From: Streptomyces yangpuensis
Lineage (GTDB): Bacteria; Actinomycetota; Actinomycetes; Streptomycetales; Streptomycetaceae
DNA length: 51,354 nt
Assembly (NCBI RefSeq): GCF_001005295.1
Contig: NZ_LBMK01000002.1
Span: forward strand, 2,132,726-2,184,079
Direction: 5' to 3'
A program made the translations under genes and the position numbers. Of the stretch, positions 31,153 to 40,441 are shown in pieces. Numbering within the stretch: the first letter of the stretch is position 1; each line of letters starts with the position of its first letter. The notes beneath the pieces were generated by a model. The model searched no databases. It was not told the origin of the DNA and saw nothing but the letters and a program-made list of their open reading frames with translations.

Positions 31153-32689
31153 GCTCCCCTACACCCCCGTATGCGCTTTCCGTACGGGGCAACGGTATGG
31201 GGCTCCCGCAGCGGAGTCCCGGGCTGCCGACGGCACCCGTGAGCCGGTCCGGTTGCCGGACATCGGCAGGACGGGTGGCCGAGCGATCCCGCCGCACCGC
31301 CGCCAGGTCGGCTGCTGGCTGCGTCGCGCAGTGCGACAGTGGTGCGGGCCGCGGCTCCGAGGTCGGTCTCGTGGACCCGCACACCATTCCCGCGTCGAAC
31401 GTGGACACGTGACCGTTGAACTGGGTGTCCGCTTTCAGCTGCTCGCGTCGGACGTCATGGTGTGACCGCTGACCGCTGACCGCTGACCGGTCGTGGTCGT
31501 GCGGGAATCGCGCGAGGGTGATCGTGCGCAGCAGCCATTCCACGGGGCCGTAGCGGTGTCGGTCCATCAGCCGGGAACTGAGGGCGAGCTGGACGGCGTA
31601 CAGGGCGAGCGCGCCCAGTATGACGACGGCCGGGCTGAGGCGGTCGTACAGGGCGAGGCCGTAGGCGGTGAAGACGAGGGCCATGACCAGGGACTGGCTC
31701 AGGTAGTTCGTCAGTGCCATCCGGCCGGCGGGGGCGAAGAGCGCTGCGATGCGTGCGCCGCGGGCGGTCGTGATGAGCAGGAGCATGCCGCAGATGTATG
31801 CGGCGGTCAGGGCGGGGGCCGTGACTGTTCCCACCATCTCAGCGAAGAGCGACCACCGGGGACCGAGCGGGCCGCTGACGGCCAGGGCCATGAACAGGCT
31901 CCCGGGCAGGCCTACGGCGGCACCGAGCACGCAGATGCGGCGCATCTGCGCGCGGTGGCTTCCCGTGTCGGCGAGCAGACGCCGCTTGCCGCAGTGCAGC
32001 CCGACCAGAAAGGCCGCCATGACAAAGCCGCTCATCAGCAGCGAGGCGAGGAGCTGGTCCGGTAGCTGGCCGATGTTGGCCCGCACCACGGACAGGGCGT
32101 CGCGGCGGTAGCCGGCGACCAGCCCGGGCAGGCCTTCCGCGAGTTCGGCGTCCGCTTCGGCTGTTTCTGCGTCCGACATGAGCAGCGTCCCCCAGCCCAG
32201 AAGGAGCAGGAACGCGCTGAGACATCCGTACAGGATCCGGGCGGCGCGCAGTGCCGCGCCGGGTGTGCAGTTGCGTGCGGCGATGAGGACGAGGCCGAGC
32301 ACCGCGTACGTCGTGAGGATGTCGCCGGTGTACAGGAGTACGGCGTGCAGGACTCCCAGGACGAGCAGGCCGAGTGACCGGCGCAGCAGGCGGGGAACGG
32401 CGCTCCTGCCGGCGCGTTCGGCGGAGGTCAGCTGCAGGGTGAAGCTGTAGCCGAAGAGGAACGAGAACATCAGGTAGAACTTGCCGACCGCGAAGGTCTG
32501 GACGACGCCCTCGACGGTCCGGTCGAGTGCAGAGGCACCCGGATCGGTGATGGCTCCGAGGCCGTACGGACCGGCCATCATCATCGCGTTGACGAGGAAG
32601 ATACCCATGAGCGCGAAGCCGCGCAGAGCGTCGACCTCCGGTATGCGTGCCGGTCGGTCTCGTTGTGTGTGCGCTGCCGCTGAAGTCAC
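31112..32689 (-). CDS. DUF418 family membrane protein with extended C-terminus
   Basis: 525 aa. The N-terminus RIPEVDALRGFALMGIFLVN and several later membrane segments, ending with VEWLLRTITLARF, are DUF418 (YeiB-like, acyltransferase-3-related). The family normally ends there; here the frame continues about 130 hydrophilic residues through a heptanucleotide repeat and into the DUF3592 start. The tail may be read only because the usual stop was shifted out of frame. GTG 32689 is used, with a G-run upstream as possible ribosome site. Confidence 0.75.
   Translation of the reverse strand: MTSAAAHTQRDRPARIPEVDALRGFALMGIFLVNAMMMAGPYGLGAITDPGASALDRTVEGVVQTFAVGKFYLMFSFLFGYSFTLQLTSAERAGRSAVPRLLRRSLGLLVLGVLHAVLLYTGDILTTYAVLGLVLIAARNCTPGAALRAARILYGCLSAFLLLLGWGTLLMSDAETAEADAELAEGLPGLVAGYRRDALSVVRANIGQLPDQLLASLLMSGFVMAAFLVGLHCGKRRLLADTGSHRAQMRRICVLGAAVGLPGSLFMALAVSGPLGPRWSLFAEMVGTVTAPALTAAYICGMLLLITTARGARIAALFAPAGRMALTNYLSQSLVMALVFTAYGLALYDRLSPAVVILGALALYAVQLALSSRLMDRHRYGPVEWLLRTITLARFPHDHDRSAVSGQRSHHDVRREQLKADTQFNGHVSTFDAGMVCGSTRPTSEPRPAPLSHCATQPAADLAAVRRDRSATRPADVRQPDRLTGAVGSPGLRCGSPIPLPRTESAYGGVGEHGGGDGTCRNRAP
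31463..31489. repeat. Heptanucleotide tandem repeat (TGACCGC)
   Basis: Three full TGACCGC units and a partial fourth, inside the 3' part of the DUF418 frame. Gain or loss of one unit would shift the reading frame. Confidence 0.8.
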
Positions 32690-33049
32690 TGCCCCCCCCA
32701 GGTAGTCGTCGTGCGGGGTCTCCTGCCCATGCCCGGCGTGGCCGAGGGTCTTCGGGCGGGCCAAGGCAGGGGGCATCGGGAAGATCGCCGCACTGTGGTC
32801 TGCGACGTTAGCCCACTTGAAACGCCGGTACGTCGGACGCCCGGCGGCACGGGCGTCGCAACAGTCATTGAACAGAAGTCAAGGCCGTGCGGATCGCGCC
32901 GCCTTGACATGTGCGGGCTTGCTCGATGGACGAGTACTGCTTCTGCACGTTCACCTGCCCGGGCCGGCCCGCTCCCCGGTCCTCACCGCCCGCAGCGGCT
33001 CGTCGGTCCCGTATGTGGCCGCCGACGTCGGCGCCGGTCCCGAGGCCGG
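32690..33049. other. Intergenic stretch
   Basis: About 360 bp between the Rieske and DUF418 genes. A TTGACT on the minus strand near 32880 may belong to a DUF418 promoter. A short plus-strand frame at 32926 (MDEYCFCTFTCPG) lacks a ribosome site. No gene is called. Confidence 0.35.
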
Positions 33050-34258
33050 TCACAGCAGTCGCTCCGCGAGGTAGCGCTGGAACTGCCACAACGGGCGCTC
33101 CAGGGGGGAGAACCGGCCGTTGGACGGAGCCGGGTGGGAGACCATGCCGCGCTGAACGCCGCGGACGGCCACCAGGTCCTCTTCCTGGATCTGCGCGATC
33201 TGGGCCCGTATGCCGGCCAACTGCTCCCCGAAGCCGGGTGTGTCCGGCACGCCGGGCGGAACCATGGCCGTGATCCGGGTGTCGTGGGTGGCGGGACCGG
33301 TGGGCAGCCAGCGGATGCCGACCGCGCTGCCAGGCAGGACCGCCAGGACGAACTGCGGGAAGATACCGGCGACGAGCATCCCCGGCCGCGGTCCCCGGCC
33401 GGTTCGTGAATGCCTTCCCAGTCCCGTGCCGTCCCGCTCGGGGTCCGACAGCGGGGTGAACATGGTGAACCAGCGGCCGTCGCACTCGTCGACTTCCGTG
33501 TCGCGGCCCGGCAGCACCTGATCCAGGGTCTGCGCGTGTGTACCCATGTGGTGGTAGTTCTCGGAACCGTTCTCCACCGCCACCTTCCAGTTGGCGGGTA
33601 CGCCCTCCCAGGTCTGGGTGTGGACACTCACCCAGTCTGCGATGCCGTGGCTGTTCAGCCGCAGGTCCAGCCCGTGCAGTTCGGGTGCTGCCGGTGCCGC
33701 GCCGGGGTCGAGGTTGAGCATGACGAAGCCGTTCCAGACCTCGACGCGGTGCGCCGGGAGCCGGCAGCCGGCCCGGTCGAAGTCGACCCGCTGCATCAGT
33801 GGAGCACCGGCGAGCTGCCCCGCGTACTGGCCGTTCAACCGATAGGTCCAGCTGTGATAAGGGCAGGTCAGCCGTTCCAGGCAGCCCTTTTCGGGCGCGG
33901 TCTCCGGCGGCAGGAGGTCCATGAACCGGTGGCGGCACACCCGGGACAGGGCGTGCAGCTCGCCCTCCTCGTCCCGGATGATCACCAGTGGCGTGCCGAG
34001 GATGTCCAGCCGCAGGTAACTCCCCGGCTGTGGAATCTCCTCAGCCCGTGCGACACACAGCCACTCCCGCCGGAAGATCCGTTCGACTTCCCATTCGTAC
34101 AGTTCGGGAGAGGTGTACGCATGGGGTGGCAGTGTCTGGCCTTGTTCGAGCGGGAGTTCGGCCAGACGCCGCAGCTCCGCGAGCGTCGCACGCAGCGCCT
34201 CGGGGGCGGAGGGTGAGGGGGCCGTGGGCCCTTCGGTCCTGGTTCGGTGGAGAGTCAT
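33050..34258 (-). CDS. Rieske non-heme iron oxygenase, alpha subunit
   Basis: 402 aa. The Rieske [2Fe-2S] ligands are Cys108/His110 (CRHRF) and Cys132/His135 (CPYHSW). The catalytic domain has ENGSENYHHMGTH with iron ligands His236 and His241. Such enzymes insert oxygen into aromatic rings, sterols or quaternary amines, using electrons from a reductase; none is encoded here. ATG 34258 overlaps the stop of the upstream membrane protein by 4 nt, so the two are coupled. Substrate unknown. Confidence 0.88.
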   Translation of the reverse strand: MTLHRTRTEGPTAPSPSAPEALRATLAELRRLAELPLEQGQTLPPHAYTSPELYEWEVERIFRREWLCVARAEEIPQPGSYLRLDILGTPLVIIRDEEGELHALSRVCRHRFMDLLPPETAPEKGCLERLTCPYHSWTYRLNGQYAGQLAGAPLMQRVDFDRAGCRLPAHRVEVWNGFVMLNLDPGAAPAAPELHGLDLRLNSHGIADWVSVHTQTWEGVPANWKVAVENGSENYHHMGTHAQTLDQVLPGRDTEVDECDGRWFTMFTPLSDPERDGTGLGRHSRTGRGPRPGMLVAGIFPQFVLAVLPGSAVGIRWLPTGPATHDTRITAMVPPGVPDTPGFGEQLAGIRAQIAQIQEEDLVAVRGVQRGMVSHPAPSNGRFSPLERPLWQFQRYLAERLL

Positions 34259-34950
34259 GGTGATCGGCCTTCCTTTCTGGTGATCAGGGGTGACGAACCG
34301 AACAGGGACAGTGCGTGCCGCCGCCCGTAGCGGCGGCTGTAGGAGACGGTGACCAGGGCGACGGCGCACAGCAGCGCCAGTCCCTTCGCGCGGTTGAGTG
34401 CCGGAACCGACTCCACCGGAAGCAGCAGGGCGACGAGCACTCCTGCACCGCAGTCCAGCAGTTGGGCGCAGCCCCACAGCACGGTCAGCCGGGTCAGTCC
34501 GCCGCGCAGCGCCGGTGAGACGCTCCAGGCCGCTTCCCGGGTGCGTGCAGCGGTGGGCCCGTGCCAGGACTGGCCGACCTGGAAGGCGAAGGGCTTCGCC
34601 ACGAGAAGCGAGCCCAGGATCCAGAGCCCGGCGGCTGCTGCGAGTCCGGCGTCCTTGACGAGGACGAACCGGGGACTGGCCACGAGCAGCGATGTCACGA
34701 TGCGCACCGCCAGCATGCCGATCATGAAGACTTCGAAGCTGTCCACGCGACGCCGTGTGGCCGCCGCGACGGCCATGCGCACCGCCGGGACAGCGCCGCT
34801 GAGCGTCAGTGCCGACCACTGGCTGATCCCCTGCGCCCGCAGGACGTAGAACACGGCCAGTGGCAGGACCACGGCGAACAGGATCGCAGTGGCCGCTGTC
34901 CGCCACGTCGGCATGTCTTGTGTTCCGGTCCCACCGTTCAGTGATTCCAT
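34255..34950 (-). CDS. VC0807-like membrane protein
   Basis: 231 aa with about six membrane segments (TAATAILFAVVLPLAVFYVL, LTLSGAVPAVRMAVAAA, VFMIGMLAVRIVTSLLVASP and others). The TLSGAVPA...F motif is shared with the VC0807 family of septation-like membrane proteins. Function unknown. It precedes and overlaps the Rieske gene, so it may be a membrane partner or just cotranscribed. Confidence 0.7.
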   Translation of the reverse strand: MESLNGGTGTQDMPTWRTAATAILFAVVLPLAVFYVLRAQGISQWSALTLSGAVPAVRMAVAAATRRRVDSFEVFMIGMLAVRIVTSLLVASPRFVLVKDAGLAAAAGLWILGSLLVAKPFAFQVGQSWHGPTAARTREAAWSVSPALRGGLTRLTVLWGCAQLLDCGAGVLVALLLPVESVPALNRAKGLALLCAVALVTVSYSRRYGRRHALSLFGSSPLITRKEGRSP

Positions 34951-35252
34951 ACGAAAAACCGTAGGGAACGGCGAGGATCAGCGAATCGACGCGAGGGACG
35001 AAATGTCGCATACATCCTTCGATGTACCGATTCCCCGTTCGTCACGTCCAGGGCCGCTGGCGTTGGGAAAGAGACGGGGCAGACCTGGCCGATCTGCCCA
35101 TGCTCGCTCGGCCTTTTCCTGACCACGGCCCGGATCGGGCGCCACAGACCGTTCGCCAGGCGTCCTGTCGGCGCGGCCGGCACCGCACTCTGACCTGTCC
35201 CTCCCTCGCTCTCCCGGAAGGGACAGGGCACGGGCCGGGAGGCGAAGGCCCG

Positions 35253-35282
35253 TTACGATCTTCCCTCGTTGATCAACGAGGG
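35253..35282 (+). promoter_or_regulatory. Promoter and palindrome overlapping the kinase ribosome site
   Basis: TACGAT (35253-35258) is a good -10. The perfect 20-bp palindrome CCCTCGTTGATCAACGAGGG (35263-35282) covers the predicted transcription start and the GAGGGG ribosome site of the kinase gene. It could be an operator or an RNA hairpin that hides the ribosome site. Confidence 0.55.
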
Positions 35283-35289
35283 GAAAACA

Positions 35290-37107
35290 ATGTCGAACGC
35301 CGACCGTGCCCTGATGGGCTCGCTGGGGCCGAACGACCCGCAGGAGATAGCCGGGTACCGGTTGCTCGCCAAGATCGGCGAGGGGGGTATGGGCTGCGTC
35401 TACCTCTCCCGGACCCGGGGGAACCAGCCGGTCGCACTCAAGGTCATTCGACGCGAGTTCGCCCAGGAGCAGGACTTCCGGGCGCGGTTCGAGCACGAAG
35501 TGCAGGCGGCCCGCCGTGTGCAGGGCTACCACATCGTGCCGGTTCTCGACCACGACACCAGCGGGGATCAGCCCTGGCTGGCCACCGCGTTCGTGCCCGG
35601 CCTGCCACTCGACGAGGCCCTCGCAGCCCACGGACCGCTGCCCCTGCCGGCCGTGTTCCAGCTGATCGGCTGCACCGCCCAGGCGCTGCATTCGGTACAC
35701 GCTGCCTCGGTGGTGCACCGCGACCTCAAACCCAGCAATATCCTGCTGGGTTCGAACGGCCCCTGGGTGATCGACTTCGGCATCGCGCGAGCCACTGACA
35801 CCACCCAACTGACCCGCAGCGGCGGGTTCATCGGGACCCCCCAGTACATGTCACCCGAGCACGCACTCGGCAAGACCGTCACCCCCGCCACCGACATCTT
35901 CGCGCTGGGGCTGATCGCCGCCGTCGTGGCCACCGGCCGCCACCCGTACGGCGACGGCTCGGGCATCTCCATCGCAGCCTCGATAGCCAACACCCCACAG
36001 CAGGCACCGGACCTCAGCCGCTACCCGGACGCACTGCGGCCGCTGCTGGAACGCTGCCTGGCCGCCGATCCGGCGCAGAGGCCCCTGCCCGCGGAAATCG
36101 CCGAGTTGTGCAGCAAATCCGCAGGGCGCAAGCTGCGCGATTTCGCGGACTGGCTGCCCGCACCGATCGCCGCGGAGATCACGCGGCGCGAACAACTGGC
36201 GCAGGCACCGGTCCAGCCCGCGTACACGCCGACCCACACCCCCGAGCCGGCCCGACCGACGTACGCACCCACCCAGGCCGCAGCACCGGCCCACCCGGCC
36301 CGCCCGGCCCACCCGGCGCACGTGCCGACGCACAACGCGACGGGCGGCCACCCGCCCTTCCCCATGTACGACGCTCCCACCAGCGCCGCCTACACGCCGC
36401 CCCCGCCCCCGGCCGTCGGCCCGGCTCCCGTGCCCGTTGCCGCGGGTCGGAGGAACACGCCGCTGATCGTCGGCGCGGGGGTCTTGGCGGTGGCGCTGGT
36501 CGCGGGCGGCAGCTGGTACCTGACGCGCGCCGACGACAACAGCAGCAAGACAAGCGCGAGCGACGACCAGCAGAAGGCGCCGGACCAGCAGAAGGCGGCG
36601 GACCAGCCGAAGGACGCCGCGGCACCCGCGCCGCAGTCCAGCGGCTCCGCGGCCGCCCCCCAGGCCTCCGCCATCAGCCCTGCCTACACCGAGGTCTACA
36701 AGGACAGGCCGCTCAAGCTTCTGGCGGGCCGGGAATTCGGCAAGATCAACGCCGTCGACCTGGACTTTCCCAAGGTCGCTCCGTTCGGGGAGATCGGCTG
36801 GAAGGAGCGAGAGCTGGAGATGGGCTTCGAGGACGTGAGAAACAAAACCACGTTCGGGAAGAGCAAGGGAACCACCCCCGAGCAGTGCGCGGACGCAGCC
36901 GCCACCAACCCGATCCCCGAGCGGCTGCCGAGTTCGGACCTCTCGGGCGCGGCCAGTGTCATCGTCAAGGGCGATCTGCTGTGCACGGTCACATCCAAGG
37001 GCAACCTGGCCATGGTCAAGATCGTCACTATCGAGCCGTCAACCAGCAAGCAGTACACGGTTCCGACCTACCTCACCGAAGTCACCCTCTGGAAGCGCCG
37101 GCCCTAG
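35290..37107 (+). CDS. Receptor-type Ser/Thr protein kinase (PknB-like)
   Basis: 605 aa. Kinase domain residues 20-280: glycine loop GEGGMGCVY, Lys51 (ALKV), catalytic HRDLKPSN (Asp145), DFG Asp162, and GTPQYMSPE. A long Pro/Ala/His/Thr-rich juxtamembrane linker (about 300-385) leads to one membrane helix (about 392-413, PLIVGAGVLAVALVAGGSWYL) and a Lys/Gln/Asp-rich stalk. The outside domain (about 465-605) is not a PASTA domain and is unfamiliar. It transmits an external signal by phosphorylating cytoplasmic proteins. ATG 35290 is used rather than the in-frame ATG inside the palindrome. Confidence 0.92.
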   Translation: MSNADRALMGSLGPNDPQEIAGYRLLAKIGEGGMGCVYLSRTRGNQPVALKVIRREFAQEQDFRARFEHEVQAARRVQGYHIVPVLDHDTSGDQPWLATAFVPGLPLDEALAAHGPLPLPAVFQLIGCTAQALHSVHAASVVHRDLKPSNILLGSNGPWVIDFGIARATDTTQLTRSGGFIGTPQYMSPEHALGKTVTPATDIFALGLIAAVVATGRHPYGDGSGISIAASIANTPQQAPDLSRYPDALRPLLERCLAADPAQRPLPAEIAELCSKSAGRKLRDFADWLPAPIAAEITRREQLAQAPVQPAYTPTHTPEPARPTYAPTQAAAPAHPARPAHPAHVPTHNATGGHPPFPMYDAPTSAAYTPPPPPAVGPAPVPVAAGRRNTPLIVGAGVLAVALVAGGSWYLTRADDNSSKTSASDDQQKAPDQQKAADQPKDAAAPAPQSSGSAAAPQASAISPAYTEVYKDRPLKLLAGREFGKINAVDLDFPKVAPFGEIGWKERELEMGFEDVRNKTTFGKSKGTTPEQCADAAATNPIPERLPSSDLSGAASVIVKGDLLCTVTSKGNLAMVKIVTIEPSTSKQYTVPTYLTEVTLWKRRP

Positions 37108-37510
37108 ACCATCCAACCGACAGCACTCGTCCCCGCCGCATCGACCAGCAGCCAAGGCACGGATCGCCCGGGCCCCACCACCGGCACGGCCCCTCGGCAC
37201 CCTGACCTGCCGGCCGCCCCGGCCACCGAACCGGTGAGGGGCCGCCGGGTGCTCGGTGGTGACCGGCGCGGCTGGTTCACCCCGGCTCAGCGCTGGAGGT
37301 GCCGGTCCCGTACGGGTGCGGGGCGGCCGCCGGCACTTGAGTGTGATCACGAAGCCATCCGTTCGCGGTGCACAGCCGCTCCAGCGCCTGGCACCGGCCT
37401 GCCCCGAAACATCCGGACCTCCGCATGCGGCCGCCCCACCCGTTCGTCAAGGGACGACGGGCTGACGAGCAGTCATTGATCTCCGGCCGCCGCCGGGGCA
37501 CGATGCAGGA
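37108..37510. other. Intergenic stretch
   Basis: About 400 bp with no convincing gene or clear terminator. It should contain the promoter of the small protein at 37511. Confidence 0.35.
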
Positions 37511-37951
37511 ATGAGCGACCAGCGCTGCGACCACGGACTGATAGTCGGCCAGTGCGGACACTGCAAGCCGGTGCCGCACGGGCTTACCGCCAACGTCTGG
37601 ACCACCCGCGGCGGCTCCGTCTTCCACCGGACGGTGGCCTGCGAAGCTCTCGCCGACGGCCAAACCCGCGCCGCACGCTTCGGTCGGGACGTTCACCAGC
37701 CCACCCGTACCGCACTCGCCGACGCCATGGCCCAGGGCCGCGGCGCCTGCATCCCCTGCTTTCCCGCTTACAGGCCGTCCCGCACCGCCAAGCCCTGCCT
37801 GGTCCGTGAGAACGGCCGGTGGCTGCCCGGTCTGCTCACCGAGTGGCGGCGCGGCAAGGACGGTCGGTGGAGCGGCGTGGTCTCGTACGCAGCCGACGGC
37901 GACCAGGTCACCGTCCTCAAGGACCAGGACGACCTACGCTCCGCCCCGTGA
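37511..37951 (+). CDS. Hypothetical protein with N-terminal Cys/His cluster
   Basis: 146 aa. CDHGLIVGQCGHCK could bind a metal ion, and VFHRTVACEALADGQ and CIPCFP add further cysteines. The C-terminus is beta-rich (LLTEWRRGKDGRWSGVVSYA, GDQVTVLKDQDDLRSA) and could be an SH3-like or KOW-like DNA/RNA-binding barrel. No family recognised. Confidence 0.6.
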   Translation: MSDQRCDHGLIVGQCGHCKPVPHGLTANVWTTRGGSVFHRTVACEALADGQTRAARFGRDVHQPTRTALADAMAQGRGACIPCFPAYRPSRTAKPCLVRENGRWLPGLLTEWRRGKDGRWSGVVSYAADGDQVTVLKDQDDLRSAP

Positions 37952-38209
37952 ACCGCCCGCCGCCGCCTCGCATCCCCCAAGCCCCGGCAAGCGCGGTGTC
38001 CGGGGGACGAGGGCTGTGGAAAAGACAGGCCAGGCGCGTGGCGTCTGCCAGGGACGTGTCCAGGCACAGACATGTCCCGTCCTGGTGCAGGTATGCCTCG
38101 GCGGTGCCTTCTTCCGTTGTGCTGTTGCGTGACGCGACCGCCCTGACCGGCATCCGGCCGTCGGGGGGCGGGCCCGAAGCCGCGCACTGCGGGCCCGAAG
38201 CCGCGCACC
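37952..38209. other. Non-coding stretch with a 21-bp tandem repeat
   Basis: GGGCCCGAAGCCGCGCAC occurs twice at a 21-bp period (38170-38187 and 38191-38208). Otherwise nothing was recognised. Confidence 0.5.
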
Positions 38210-38668
38210 GTGGGCGTGAAGCGGGCGGCGGGCCGTGGTCTGCTGCCCGCCGCACCTGCTACCGGCGTGCCGGCCCTCTCTGACGCGGCCCGCCGCGCCG
38301 CCCAGGAACGCCTCACCGGCCGGGAGGAGGAACCCGGCAAGGAGGCGGAGAAGACGGCGCCGGGCTGGTCGGCGGAGCAACTGCGTGACCACCTCGGCGA
38401 GGACGTCCTGGCCGTGCTGATGCAGAGTGAGCACCGGCCCCGGATCGCGCATCGACGCGAACCTGGCCCGGCGCACGCCGAGCCGGGCCGCAGGGAGTCA
38501 ACACCGGCAGGACGGCCGGACACGGAGCAGCTCGGTCCGCAGCACCGGTGTGCCGTCTACCGGTGCGGGGTTCTCCGCGGTCGGCTCGATTCCTCCGGCG
38601 GCGGTTTTGCCGAGTGTCGCCAGGCCGTCGGGGCCGACCGTGCCGAACACCGTGTAGTTCGGTCGTAG
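38210..38668 (+). CDS. Doubtful hypothetical ORF
   Basis: The middle part has coding-like codon use and a helical sequence (ALSDAARRAAQERLTGREEE, then GWSAEQLRDHLGEDVLAVLM), but the frame runs into the 3' end of the cyclophilin gene on the other strand. Probably a gene remnant or a small protein whose end is elsewhere. Confidence 0.25.
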   Translation: MGVKRAAGRGLLPAAPATGVPALSDAARRAAQERLTGREEEPGKEAEKTAPGWSAEQLRDHLGEDVLAVLMQSEHRPRIAHRREPGPAHAEPGRRESTPAGRPDTEQLGPQHRCAVYRCGVLRGRLDSSGGGFAECRQAVGADRAEHRVVRS

Positions 38669-39223
38669 TGCGGAGTCGCCGTAGACGACGAAGAACTGTG
38701 AGCCGTTGGTGTCCGGACCGGCGTTGGCCATCGCCAGCAGGCCGCGCCCGTACAGGCGGCGCGCGCCGGTCGGATCGGTCGGTGCGGGTGGCAAATCCAC
38801 CGGCAGCTCGTCTTTGTACTTGTATCCCGGCCCTCCCTCACCGGTACCGGTCGGGTCGCCGCACTGCAGGACCTTCAGCGTCGGATACGCCGTCAGACGG
38901 TGGCACACCGTTCGGTCGTAGAAGCCATGCCGTGCCAGGTGCAGGAAACTCTGAACCGTGCACGGCGCCTTGGCCCGGTCCAAACGCAGCGGGAGCGGAC
39001 CCTGGCTGGTCGGAACAGCCATGCCGACCGTGCCACGGCTGGGGGTGCGCCGCGGGTCAGGCGGCAGTGGAACAGGGCGCGCGGCCGGCTCGTCCGGGGT
39101 CTGTGTGTACTGGCACGGCCCGTGCGTGGTGCGTGGCGGAACGCCGTCGGAAGCGGTGGCAGCACTTCCCCCGGATACGACTAACGTCGCGGCCGCGAAT
39201 GCACTGAACAGTGCTCGGTTCAT
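38498..39223 (-). CDS. Secreted cyclophilin-type peptidyl-prolyl isomerase
   Basis: 241 aa. Signal peptide MNRALFSAFAAATLVVSGGS, cleaved near ATA-SDG. The cyclophilin domain has KAPCTVQSFLHLARHGFYDR, VCHRLTAYPTLKVLQCGDPT, LLAMANAGPDTNGSQFFVVY and NYTVFGTVGPDGLATL. It catalyses cis-trans isomerisation of prolyl bonds in exported proteins. Two cysteines in the domain may form a disulfide. A typical stand-alone gene. Confidence 0.88.
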   Translation of the reverse strand: MNRALFSAFAAATLVVSGGSAATASDGVPPRTTHGPCQYTQTPDEPAARPVPLPPDPRRTPSRGTVGMAVPTSQGPLPLRLDRAKAPCTVQSFLHLARHGFYDRTVCHRLTAYPTLKVLQCGDPTGTGEGGPGYKYKDELPVDLPPAPTDPTGARRLYGRGLLAMANAGPDTNGSQFFVVYGDSALRPNYTVFGTVGPDGLATLGKTAAGGIEPTAENPAPVDGTPVLRTELLRVRPSCRC

Positions 39224-39502
39224 TTTGCGCGCCCTCCTGATGATCGCCAGGTTCTGGAGCGGTCGCAGTTTAGGGCGTGGCTTGTCCGGCGGGAATGGTC
39301 AACGGCAGGAGGCCGACGTGGTCTGTCCCGAGCGGCCCCGGCGGGAGAGCACCTTGACGAAGACGGCCCACGGTGCCTCGGCAGTGGGGTTCACGTTCAC
39401 CGAGCTGCTGAACTTCGTACAGTCTTCGCCTGCGACTACCTGGCCGGTTCCGGCCTGCTCCGCCCCGCACCCGGTCTATAACGGGAGTGCGGCTCGGCGG
39501 GG
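39224..39502. other. Intergenic stretch before the gene graveyard
   Basis: No gene supported. Short frames on both strands lack starts with ribosome sites. Confidence 0.35.
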
Positions 39503-39805
39503 TCATGCTCGCCGTCCCGTACCGACCAGGGTCAGCCGAGGCTGGTGCCTGTCTCTGGAGGCTTTCGGGCGTTGTTCCTGAGGTTGGCGAAGGGCAGAGC
39601 TCCTCTCGGTCATCGGCCGCCAGGCCACGAGTAGTGCGTCCGAGTCGGCCAGCTGCCAGATGTAGCGTCCACCCCAGTGGCCGGCCAGCAGCCCGGTGCC
39701 ATGGCGGCGATAGTCGGCAAGCCGCTGATTCAGTCCGTCCTGACCCGCGGCCTTCCCGATGTATACGACCGTTGCCCCGTCCACCCAGGCATCACTGAGC
39801 TTGTC
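39503..39805 (-). pseudogene. GIY-YIG-like nuclease domain fragment
   Basis: [20 protein letters not shown] and [20 protein letters not shown] match a GIY-YIG-type domain protein common in Streptomyces. The sequence after [10 protein letters not shown] no longer fits the family, suggesting a frameshift, and no complete N-terminus is present because the frame abuts an RHS fragment. Confidence 0.6.
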
Positions 39806-40092
39806 GGCGGTTCGTAGACCACGGCTGTGTCGGTGAGGACGTCCCCGCGGGTGGTGGGGGTGGCGGGCAGGTCGAGTCTGTCGTCGGTGAGGAGGCAGGT
39901 GGCTGCGACGGTGCGGGTGCGTGAGACGGTGCTGGTGAGGCCCTTGCCGGCGTTGCGGGCGTACCAGGTGCGGGTGCAGGTCTCGTCGCCCGTCTTGGCG
40001 GTGTCTCCGTCAGCGGCGGTCTGGACGGTCATGCCGTAGTCGTCGTAGGTGTTGGTGGTGCGGGTGGTGCGCCAGGTGTTGGCGGCGGTGAG
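39806..40092 (-). pseudogene. RHS-repeat protein fragment
   Basis: [40 protein letters not shown] and [19 protein letters not shown] are one to two YD/RHS-type repeats of a large polymorphic-toxin shell protein. Both ends are cut: a kinase fragment on the opposite strand adjoins one side and the GIY-YIG fragment the other. Confidence 0.65.
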
Positions 40093-40441
40093 GAAGGACC
40101 GCGTCCCGTACCGCGGCGCCCTGACCCACACCACCGCCCCTGAGATCGCCGCCGCCGTTCTCGCGACTGCGGCGGACACTCACGTTCAGGCGCAGCCGGC
40201 TGCCGACGTGTGGAGCCTGGGCGCCTCCTTGTTCTGGTGCTGGACCGGCCACCGCCCCGTCCCCTATGACGACAGCCTCGACCGCCTGGCCAAGCTGGCC
40301 GTCATCGCCACCGGCGGCACCACCCCGCTGGCCGACGTACGGCCTTGGCCGTTCCCCACCTTCGCGGCCACCATCACCGCCTGCCTGGCCCCTGACCCCG
40401 CCGACCGCCCCACCGCCAAGGAACTGATCGCAGCATGGTGA
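40093..40441 (+). pseudogene. C-terminal fragment of a Ser/Thr protein kinase
   Basis: YRGALTHTTAPEIAAAVL, ADVWSLGASLFWCWTGHRPV and CLAPDPADRPTAKELIAAW are the activation-segment-to-C-lobe part of a bacterial kinase. The ATP-binding and catalytic-loop halves are missing; the left edge meets the RHS fragment. Confidence 0.7.

Noticed and set aside
32926..33273. Cysteine-rich ORF beginning MDEYCFCTFTCPG
   Set aside because: No ribosome site, and it runs into the Rieske gene on the opposite strand.
33050..35011. Single 653-residue Rieske fusion protein
   Set aside because: The extra N-terminal half is the out-of-frame shadow of the VC0807-like gene; the Rieske start at 34258 overlaps its stop in the usual ATGA manner.
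38170..38211. CRISPR-like repeat
   Set aside because: Only two units with a 3-bp gap, no spacers and no cas genes.
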